Part shown: in pieces, positions 1-4,321 of the stretch
How positions within the stretch are numbered: the stretch's first letter is position 1
How the letters are laid out: each line of letters starts with the position of its first letter
DNA from: Chlamydiae bacterium RIFCSPHIGHO2_12_FULL_49_9
GTDB taxonomy: Bacteria; Chlamydiota; Chlamydiia; Chlamydiales; SM23-39
DNA: 7,212 nucleotides
Assembly: GCA_001794935.1 (NCBI GenBank)
Contig: MGLY01000024.1
Span: 3,340 to 10,551, forward strand
Direction of reading: 5' to 3'
Position numbers and translations under genes: made by a program
The notes under the pieces: generated by a model
The model's input: the letters and a program-made list of their open reading frames with translations, nothing else
Database searches by the model: none
Told to the model about the DNA's origin: nothing

Positions 1-240
1 GATTTGCGCCTCTTTCAAAAAGCGGTGCGCCATCTCTTTATTTTGCACGTATTTCGGGACGAGGACTTTGATGACAATCGGCTGCGATGTGCCGGGGTGG
101 GCAGCGAGGTAAAGGAGGCTCATACCTCCCTTATTCAGAAGGCTTTCGATTTTGTAGGGGCCGATTTTTTGAGGTATCGGGGAGGCTGTGCCATCGTGAA
201 GATCGGGCAAAGTGATTTGCTTGTGAAAATCATCCGACAT
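1..240 (-). CDS. pkn5: Ser/Thr protein kinase, Pkn5-like, N-terminal part (runs off the window)
   Basis: Only the first 80 codons are present; the gene continues past base 1. Read from the ATG at 240-238, the protein has a hydrophilic lead of about 26 residues, then the start of a Hanks-type kinase fold: GPYKIESLLNKGGMSLLYLA (residues 27-46) is the glycine-rich loop region and IVIKVL (55-60) carries the candidate VAIK lysine K58. E77 is a candidate helix-C glutamate. The glycine loop is degenerate (NKGGMS rather than GxGxxG). The catalytic loop and DFG motif lie outside the window, so activity cannot be judged. Start choice: it begins 5 nt after the sctQ stop, as in a coupled operon. In Chlamydia the kinase gene pkn5 (CT673) follows cdsQ, which is the basis for the name. 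No promoter of its own is visible. Confidence 0.85.
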   Translation of the reverse strand, partial: MSDDFHKQITLPDLHDGTASPIPQKIGPYKIESLLNKGGMSLLYLAAHPGTSQPIVIKVLVPKYVQNKEMAHRFLKEAQI

Positions 241-245
241 TGCAC

Positions 246-1331
246 CTAGCCGATTTCTAAAATCCGGATCCCCAGCGCCTCTCCGAGGTAAACGAGCTCC
301 GCTCTTCCCACTTTTTGTCCGTTGACGGTGAGGGCTACATCCTGGTCTGATTGGACCGGAAGTTCCAGCATGTTCCCCGGTTTTAAATGCATCAGCTGAT
401 CGAGAGTGATCCGAAGGCGGGCCAGCTCTACGCTAACAGTTAGGGGCATCTCTTTGATTGAGGCCATCTCTTCTTTGGATTCAGCCGGGCGGCTCTTTTG
501 CGTCATGGGTTCCTCATAGTAAAAAGCGTAATCGAGAATCTCGATCTTGTTGTGTTTGATTTTGACGTTAAAAAGGGGAGTATTGCCAAAAGTCAAATGG
601 GCGGTGCCCATCGATTTTCTCGCATCGTAGCCCCCTTCGTCAAGAAGAACGAAGTCCCCTTCGCTCAAATTTCCCCACTGATCCAGCGTTAAAGAGACCG
701 ATCCCGTTTTAATGCTCGCAAAGACTTCCGTCGATTTTGCTGTCTCAGCCGAAGGGTGAGGCGGCTTGCCTGCGAAATGGCGGACCCACGACTTGCGAAA
801 GGATGGAGGAAGAACGAGTCTGCCCCAGCAAGAGTGGTTTTCAAAAGCGATCTCGATATCGATGCAAAAAGAGGCCGTTTCAAAGGGAGATCCGTCTTCC
901 GACAAGTGGAGAGTCAGTCCTTGGAAGGGCTCCTCATTTTGGAGGGCGTCTAAAGTTTGCAGAAGAAGATAGCGATAAAACCCCTCTTGCAAAATCTCCG
1001 AGGTCAAAGAGCGCGTTTTCGTCTTCCCGTGGAGCATCCAGGCGGTGAGTTTCGCGATGTCTGCCTCGGGCATAATCCAGAAAATGAGCCCCTCTAGCGG
1101 AGTGAGCCCGAGAGGCGTTGTCATCAAATTGCGGCCGAGACCGGCCTTGATCTCGCTCTCTTTTTTCCAGCCCTGCTCTTTTGTGTGAATGGAGAGGCTC
1201 TGGACGCCGAACCTCGAGGCGAGCACGGAAGATAGCCTCTTAAAATCAAAAGAGGGAGCGTTGCCGAAAAGGGGAACTGCGTCTTTCTTTAACAGCGCAT
1301 CGGAAATTTTTCTGAGATGGGCCTGCATCAT
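246..1331 (-). CDS. sctQ: Type III secretion C-ring / sorting platform protein SctQ (CdsQ)
   Basis: This 361-residue protein is the cytoplasmic sorting-platform component of the T3SS, homologous to flagellar FliM/FliN. The C-terminal ~68 residues (about 294-361, from PLTVSVELARLRITLDQL to LGIRILEIG) form a clear SPOA/FliN domain: a short strand, the helix L-x-Q-L-M-x-L, then 'LKPGNMLELP' and 'VNGQKVGRAELV'. A weaker first SPOA unit is visible at about 205-270 (TGSVSLTLDQW to KIEILDYAF). The N-terminal ~200 residues are the variable SctQ region. Start: ATGATG at 1331/1328; the first ATG overlaps the sctP stop as ATGA and has the purine run GAAGGGAAG upstream within sctP. Length and the position between sctP and pkn5 fit chlamydial CdsQ. 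A good internal start at codon 276 could give a separate C-terminal fragment; see the entry at 504-515. Confidence 0.93.
   Translation of the reverse strand: MMQAHLRKISDALLKKDAVPLFGNAPSFDFKRLSSVLASRFGVQSLSIHTKEQGWKKESEIKAGLGRNLMTTPLGLTPLEGLIFWIMPEADIAKLTAWMLHGKTKTRSLTSEILQEGFYRYLLLQTLDALQNEEPFQGLTLHLSEDGSPFETASFCIDIEIAFENHSCWGRLVLPPSFRKSWVRHFAGKPPHPSAETAKSTEVFASIKTGSVSLTLDQWGNLSEGDFVLLDEGGYDARKSMGTAHLTFGNTPLFNVKIKHNKIEILDYAFYYEEPMTQKSRPAESKEEMASIKEMPLTVSVELARLRITLDQLMHLKPGNMLELPVQSDQDVALTVNGQKVGRAELVYLGEALGIRILEIG
504..515 (-). promoter_or_regulatory. Candidate internal ribosome binding site and start codon inside sctQ
   Basis: On the minus strand GAGGA (515-511) lies 4 nt before an in-frame ATG (506-504), codon 276 of sctQ. 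Initiation here would make an 86-residue protein holding only the last SPOA domain. Known SctQ families (Yersinia YscQ, Salmonella SpaO, Shigella Spa33) make just such a short C-terminal product by internal initiation, and YscQ-C is of very similar size. The other nearby Met (codon 241) has only a weak GAGAAA upstream. The spacing is slightly short; the site has not been shown to be used. Confidence 0.5.
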
Positions 1332-2470
1332 TTTTTCTTCCCTTCAAAGTCTCCTGTGGAGCCTTTTCCTTTCCCTTTTTCCTTTCTGTGGAAAACAGGT
1401 TTTTCCGTTCGGTATTCCGCCTCCAATCGATGAACCCGGAAATTAAATTTTCCGTTTTGGAATGCAGTCATAAGGCTTGGAATATTTGCCTTAAAAGCCG
1501 CAACTGCGGCATCAGGGCCGCTGAGCCGAACGTTAAAAGAATTAGGCGCAGTCGAATATTTTTCAATAGTAATTATCGATCCGAAAAATTTCGATCCTTC
1601 AAAGAGGGGGTTGTTCAACACGATCTCCGTTCGGCTGACTCCGGGAGGGGCGATCATGAAGTACATCGTTCCAACCATCTGGGCGAAAAGGGGAACCGTG
1701 TGTGGGCTGATGTAGGGAGCAGCTTGAGTGGCTGCCGTCTGAACTGCCGCCTGAATGTCTGGAGAAAAATTTATGGGGGCAAGCTGGGGCTCTTTTTCCT
1801 CTCGCTTATCTCGCTTTTCGTCTTTTTCTTTTTTGCCCCTGGTCTGCAAAAAGGATTCTGCCTGGTCCTGCTTGGCAAAAGGAGAGAGAGACTCTTCCTT
1901 TTCTTTTTTATTCGATTTTAAAGGAGATTCCTTCTCCTCTTTCTTCATCGAGCGCCCAAGAGGCGCCGCTTCATCCGGCTTGGCTCCAAAAGGAGCCGCT
2001 TTTTTCTTATCCGCTTCCTCGTTCGATCTCGCAATTGAGCGTTTCGTTTCCTGATATTGCTTGGGCGGAGTGGGAGTGTCAGGGGGGAGATCCGCCTCTT
2101 CCCAAAAGTTTGCCGAGCGGGGAAGATCTCCGGAGGGCTCTTCATCTTCTTCGGGAGTCTCCGATACGTTCGGTTGCGCTGAATAAGAGGGATTGGGCAC
2201 GGCATTATTTTTAATCGCGTTGAGCTCTTTTTCTCCCTCGTTTAAATGAAACTGAATCTCGTAGGGGGTGCGCCCTCTTTTCACACCTTCGAATTCGGAG
2301 GGCTGCGCATCATCGCCCATCATGCTGCGGAACTTTTTTCGCCGCTGCGTCTCTTCGTCGGGATCGACCTCGCGGACCTTTTCGATTTTCTGCTTTTCTT
2401 CGCGCGAGACTTTCGAATCGTGAGGTTGGCCTCTTCCAGGCCCGATTGGAGGTGTGCGTTCTGTACCCAT
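1328..2470 (-). CDS. sctP: Type III secretion needle-length regulator SctP (CdsP)
   Basis: The protein has 380 residues from the chosen start. SctP is secreted during assembly, measures needle length and switches the export gate from early to late substrates. Visible layout: a long hydrophilic region (about 1-230) rich in K, E, P and D with repeated KKEKEE-type runs, likely disordered; then a folded C-terminal domain at about 235-355 (from FSPDIQAAVQ through FFGSIITIEKY, FNVRLSGPDAAVAAF and MTAFQNGKFNFRVHRLEAEYR), the place of the specificity-switch domain; then a basic G/K-rich tail. Start: the ATG at 2470 lies 4 nt after the sctO stop with AAAGAG 7 nt upstream. A longer reading from ATG 2548 would add 26 residues but overlap sctO by 74 nt, and its purine box is about 12 nt away. 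Assignment rests mostly on position and composition, because SctP sequences are poorly conserved. It appears longer than C. trachomatis CdsP (about 280 aa from memory). Confidence 0.85.
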   Translation of the reverse strand: MGTERTPPIGPGRGQPHDSKVSREEKQKIEKVREVDPDEETQRRKKFRSMMGDDAQPSEFEGVKRGRTPYEIQFHLNEGEKELNAIKNNAVPNPSYSAQPNVSETPEEDEEPSGDLPRSANFWEEADLPPDTPTPPKQYQETKRSIARSNEEADKKKAAPFGAKPDEAAPLGRSMKKEEKESPLKSNKKEKEESLSPFAKQDQAESFLQTRGKKEKDEKRDKREEKEPQLAPINFSPDIQAAVQTAATQAAPYISPHTVPLFAQMVGTMYFMIAPPGVSRTEIVLNNPLFEGSKFFGSIITIEKYSTAPNSFNVRLSGPDAAVAAFKANIPSLMTAFQNGKFNFRVHRLEAEYRTEKPVFHRKEKGKGKGSTGDFEGKKK

Positions 2471-2474
2471 ATTT

Positions 2475-3002
2475 TTACTCTTTTTCACGGCTTTTTCTTC
2501 TCGATTCGGCGCCCTTTCGGATCGTGTGGGTAGCGGACCCCTGCTCATCGTGGAGGGCGGCTTCCTTCTGCTCAGTCCAGTAGCGAACCTCTTTTTCCCA
2601 CTCCTGTTTGTGCATCTCGAGTTTTTCGAGATCCTTTTTTTTCTGAAAGAGATCTTCGGTGGCTAAATCGACCTGTTTTTGCGCGAGATCGACGAGCTTT
2701 TGCTGCTCTGCAACTTTTTTTTGTCTTTCTGCGAGCTTTTCGTCTACGGTCTTAATGTAGACCTTCATCTGCTGGATCTTATCGGTTGAGGTTCCCTCAT
2801 CTAAAGCGTCTCTCAGCTGCGCGAGTTTATCGGCTTTGTGCTTTGCGACAATATTTCGCTCCTCTGTCAGATCGTAAAGCTTTTCGTAGGCTTTTTCAAG
2901 GATCGCTTTTTTTTCCTCCAACGTTTTGACGGCCTGATCAAAGCGGGTCTTTTTGATCTCCATCATTTGTTCGAGGGGATAACTGAGCGGATTGCTGGAC
3001 AT
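2475..3002 (-). CDS. sctO: Type III secretion ATPase stalk protein SctO (CdsO)
   Basis: This 175-residue protein is nearly all charged heptad-like helix (about residues 10-150), as expected for the two-helix coiled coil of the YscO/FliJ/CdsO family. That family sits in the centre of the SctN hexamer and links it to the export gate SctV. The opening (NPLSYPLEQMMEIKKTRFDQA) and the central run DEGTSTDKIQQMKVYIK closely match chlamydial CdsO as I remember it (DEGTTSDKVLQMKAYIK), which makes this the most diagnostic family hit in the window. The tail (KGAESRRKSREKE) is basic. Start: ATG 3002 with TGAGGT at 3016-3011, 8 nt away. The gene normally follows sctN directly. Here 2.7 kb of foreign-looking DNA intervenes, and a large fold-back element ends 15 nt upstream of the start codon, so its transcription is an open question. 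Confidence 0.94.
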   Translation of the reverse strand: MSSNPLSYPLEQMMEIKKTRFDQAVKTLEEKKAILEKAYEKLYDLTEERNIVAKHKADKLAQLRDALDEGTSTDKIQQMKVYIKTVDEKLAERQKKVAEQQKLVDLAQKQVDLATEDLFQKKKDLEKLEMHKQEWEKEVRYWTEQKEAALHDEQGSATHTIRKGAESRRKSREKE

Positions 3003-3010
3003 TTGATAAA

Positions 3011-3016
3011 ACCTCA
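3011..3016 (-). promoter_or_regulatory. Shine-Dalgarno site of sctO
   Basis: TGAGGT on the minus strand, 8 nt before the sctO ATG at 3002. It lies immediately outside the left end of the 3017-3186 fold-back element, so the RNA hairpin would stop one base short of the site. It supports the chosen sctO start. Confidence 0.6.
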
Positions 3017-3186
3017 GAACCTATCCCGATAAAATTTTTCGTCGGTTTTTTGGATTATTTTGGCCGATTTTCGTTTAAATTTCCTGGGGTCATATACTTT
3101 TTGTCGATATTGCCCCAGGAAATTTAAGCAAAAATCGGCCCAAAAGAACCTAAAAACCGACTGAAACTTTTTATCGGGATAGGTTC
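3017..3186. repeat. Large imperfect fold-back inverted repeat, possible MITE-like element
   Basis: Left arm 3017-3089 and right arm 3113-3186 are reverse complements over their whole length, with a 23-nt loop at 3090-3112. The outer 18 bases (GAACCTATCCCGATAAAA) match perfectly. After a one-base indel and a poorly matched stretch of six or seven bases, a further 49-base block matches at 42 of 49, ending with a perfect inner stretch TTAAATTTCCTGGGG. There is no coding capacity. An element made only of terminal inverted repeats is typical of miniature inverted-repeat transposable elements; alternatives are a transcription-attenuating hairpin or an mRNA-stabilising structure. No convincing target duplication is seen: the dinucleotide CA flanks both ends (3015-3016 and 3187-3188), which could be chance. 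There is no U-tract, so it is not a standard intrinsic terminator. Confidence 0.85.
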
Positions 3187-3232
3187 CAAAGCCAACTCTA
3201 GCGAATAGAGGCGATTGAAGGCAACTGGAGAT

Positions 3233-3262
3233 CGGATAGATTCATTTCTTTCAGACTGTCAA
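3233..3262 (-). promoter_or_regulatory. Weak candidate promoter reading toward sctO
   Basis: On the minus strand a perfect TTGACA (3262-3257) is followed after 18 nt by TATCCG (3238-3233), or after 16 nt by TCTATC. Either -10 matches consensus at only three of six positions. If used, transcription would start near 3227 and run through the fold-back element into sctO-sctP-sctQ-kinase. It is listed because the insertion raises the need for a second promoter. The evidence is weak. Confidence 0.22.
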
Positions 3263-3263
3263 A

Positions 3264-3389
3264 TGTACGATTTTTGCGTACAGTCGAATAAAAGGTTTTC
3301 GGTTGTACCGTTTTTGGGTACAACTGATAGGCGAACAGAGTTGTTTGCGGGTTTTCCTCCGATCTTCAGCTGTACGATTTTTCCGTACA
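3264..3389. repeat. Three copies of a short hairpin repeat TGTACS-N7-SGTACA
   Basis: Copies lie at 3264-3282 (TGTACG ATTTTTG CGTACA), 3303-3323 (TTGTACC GTTTTTG GGTACAA) and 3371-3389 (TGTACG ATTTTTC CGTACA). All have a seven-base loop with TTTTT. Copy 2 changes a G-C pair to C-G on both arms, so pairing is kept. Copies 2 and 3 are also followed by the same AACTGATA. Spacing is about 40 and 67 bases. This could be an intergenic repeat family, protein-binding sites, or RNA hairpins; I do not recognise it. Confidence 0.75.
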
Positions 3390-3543
3390 ACTGATAAAGG
3401 GTTCTAAGAAGTTATTCTTTGAGGAGTTGGAAGGGCAAAATTATGCCAAAAGGGCACGAAAATTGATTGTTGAGAATTTCGGGATGCATTCAAGGGAAAC
3501 TTTTATTTCAAAACGTCAAACAGAGAAGTCAAGGACAATATAA
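3331..3543 (+). pseudogene. Open frame of 71 codons without a start, possible gene remnant
   Basis: After a stop at 3328-3330, the plus-strand frame stays open to a TAA at 3541-3543. The translation looks protein-like in its second half (KKLFFEELEGQNYAKRARK, then LIVENFGMHSRETFISKRQT), mixing charged and hydrophobic residues, but has no start until an ATG only 20 codons from the end. The front part runs straight through hairpin copy 3. I do not recognise it. It may be a decayed gene fragment or a chance opening; an open run of this length is not rare enough to exclude chance. Confidence 0.2.
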
Positions 3544-3672
3544 GAAAAAAAATAGAAAATACTCGTCGCCAGCGAAATGGGAAAGACTCTCTATCCCAAA
3601 GATGCAATCCAATCGAAAATAAAAACCCGACGCCGAAACACTGAGAGAGAGGACTTTGTACGATTTCTCTTA

Positions 3673-4002
3673 TCATCTTAGATCGCTTTCGCGCTCCCCT
3701 TTGTGCTCAATTGAACGATCCTCATAATTACTTTCGATTCGCTCCTGCCAGTATTCCATTTCACGTCTGTTAAACTCTCTAGCGGCGCGATCTTCTTCGA
3801 GTTTATCTCTAGTAAGATCTTCGGCTTTCTCAAGAGCATCCCCATAGTCGCGGTTAAGGATGTCTTTACGGATGTCGCGGATACGGTCAATGAATTGGTC
3901 TTTATAGGTCTCGTGCGTCTCTTCATATTCTTTTTTAGCGGTATCGAGGTTCTTTTCAGCCTCCGCTACGCTTTCAGTAGATGTATTCGATGCACTTTTC
4001 AC
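3673..4002 (-). CDS. Hypothetical 109-aa charged, helical protein
   Basis: I do not recognise this protein. It is very hydrophilic (rich in E, D, K, R), lacks a signal peptide or membrane segment, and reads as mostly helix with likely coiled coil (for example KNLDTAKKEYEETHETYKDQ, then RIRDIRKDI, then RREMEYWQERIE). It starts at GTG 4002, with an in-frame TAA 18 bases upstream and no ATG at the front; the ribosome site is weak (GAG in GAGCTCGAA). It is on the T3SS strand but stands alone, 670 bp from sctO and about 106 bp after the sctN-end-like fragment. It could be an orphan lineage gene, a small secreted or chaperone-like protein, or a truncated piece of a larger gene. The protein-like composition favours a real coding history; current expression is uncertain. 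Confidence 0.5.
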   Translation of the reverse strand: MKSASNTSTESVAEAEKNLDTAKKEYEETHETYKDQFIDRIRDIRKDILNRDYGDALEKAEDLTRDKLEEDRAAREFNRREMEYWQERIESNYEDRSIEHKGERESDLR

Positions 4003-4107
4003 TTCGAGCTCGCTAAATTAAATTTTTAAATTGGAGAGATGTTTTGTTTTAATTTTATCTTAATAATCCGAGGATTTTAGTAGGTTTGATAATTTCTCGG
4101 AAGTAAA

Positions 4108-4137
4108 TTAAGGGAAGAGAGCCTTGAGTTGGCGGAG
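4108..4137 (-). pseudogene. Diverged second copy of the last codons of sctN
   Basis: On the minus strand this reads L-R-Q-L-K-A-L-F-P-stop, against I-R-Q-L-K-A-L-F-S-stop at the true sctN end (5717-5688). The DNA matches at 24 of 30 bases. Of the six differences, one changes TAG to TAA, three are synonymous (CAG/CAA, CTT/CTC, TTT/TTC) and two are conservative or mild (I/L, S/P). Upstream in the same frame the likeness fades within a few codons and a TGA stands at 4170-4168, so only a 3' scrap remains. It is either a displaced original sctN end left by insertion of the AlbA_2 gene segment, or a relic of a second ATPase gene. Confidence 0.6.
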
Positions 4138-4144
4138 GATCTCC

Positions 4145-4166
4145 GAAATGGTTGGCCAACCATTTC
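4145..4166. repeat. Perfect 22-bp palindrome
   Basis: GAAATGGTTGG is followed directly by its reverse complement CCAACCATTTC, with no loop, centred between 4155 and 4156. A gapless dyad of this length suits a dimeric DNA-binding protein or a recombination site better than an RNA hairpin. It begins 8 bases from the sctN-end-like fragment and lies about 155 bp before the AlbA_2 gene start. Confidence 0.8.
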
Positions 4167-4253
4167 ACCTGTCTGCAATTAGAGCGGCTTGGACAAAAAT
4201 TACGGCCTTAAAAAAATGAGTTTACAAACTCTCTCTATCAAACAAGCAGGCTG

Positions 4254-4302
4254 AACCCGGAAGCTCTTGACTTCCGGGTAGCTTCCGGGTTATCTTCCGG
4301 GT
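4254..4302. repeat. CTTCCGGGT repeats: three direct copies plus one inverted copy
   Basis: Direct copies stand at 4271-4279, 4282-4290 and 4294-4302, spaced 11 and 12 bases, about one helical turn apart. An inverted copy lies at 4255-4263 inside AACCCGGAAGCT (4254-4265), which pairs perfectly over 12 bases with AGCTTCCGGGTT (4280-4291). The array overlaps the candidate promoter at 4267-4296, so it may be an operator for a regulator, perhaps the downstream gene product itself, or a switchable RNA/DNA hairpin. Confidence 0.8.
4267..4296 (+). promoter_or_regulatory. Candidate sigma-70-type promoter of the AlbA_2 gene
   Basis: TTGACT (4267-4272, five of six to consensus) and TATCTT (4291-4296, four of six) are 18 nt apart, predicting a transcript start near 4303 and a leader of about 20 nt before the ATG at 4322. 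The three CTTCCGGGT copies cover the end of the -35, the spacer and the -10, which suggests repression. This is sequence inference only. Confidence 0.45.
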
Positions 4303-4321
4303 GCTTACTTTGAGAAATGTC

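Larger units (their letters stand above)
3003..3672. other. Gene-poor 670-bp region upstream of sctO
   Basis: No convincing gene is present. From left to right it holds the sctO ribosome binding site (3011-3016), a ~170-bp fold-back element (3017-3186), a small weak stem CTCTA/TAGAG (3196-3210), a perfect minus-strand TTGACA (3262-3257), three TGTACG-type hairpins (3264-3389) and a 71-codon open frame with no good start (3331-3543). A lone half copy of the hairpin motif, TGTACGATTT, sits at 3657-3666. The region is visibly richer in A+T than the T3SS genes, fitting inserted or decayed DNA. Confidence 0.6.
4003..4321. other. Intergenic region between the 109-aa ORF and the AlbA_2 gene
   Basis: About 320 bases between divergent genes. 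The first 100 are very A+T rich. Then come the sctN-end-like fragment (4108-4137), the 22-bp palindrome (4145-4166), a small dyad GAGTTTACAAACTC (4218-4231; six-base arms around AC), and the CTTCCGGGT repeat block with candidate promoter (4254-4302). No gene is seen here. Confidence 0.6.

Noticed and set aside
737..1048. 103-aa plus-strand open frame opposite sctQ
   Set aside because: Antisense shadow of sctQ with no domain, start signal or neighbour support.
1388..1921. 177-aa plus-strand open frame opposite sctP
   Set aside because: It lies wholly antisense to sctP; the translation is rich in S, F and R runs that mirror the K/E-rich codons of sctP, with no recognisable domain.
3017..3186. 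Intrinsic terminator upstream of sctO
   Set aside because: The stem is far longer than usual, the pairing is spread over 73 bases, and no U-tract follows on either strand.
3264..3389. Possible CRISPR array from the repeated TGTACG units
   Set aside because: Only three short, imperfect copies with unequal spacing (40 and 67 bases), no constant repeat of 25 or more bases, and no cas genes.
3427..3468. Seven-codon ORF starting at the ATG in GGCAAAATTATGCC
   Set aside because: Too short, and inside the larger open frame; the small inverted repeat GGCA/TGCC is within chance expectation.
4301..4321. GTG at 4301 as the start of the AlbA_2 protein
   Set aside because: It has no ribosome site, lies within the repeat block at the predicted transcript start, and adds seven residues outside the domain; ATG 4322 has TGAGA at good spacing.
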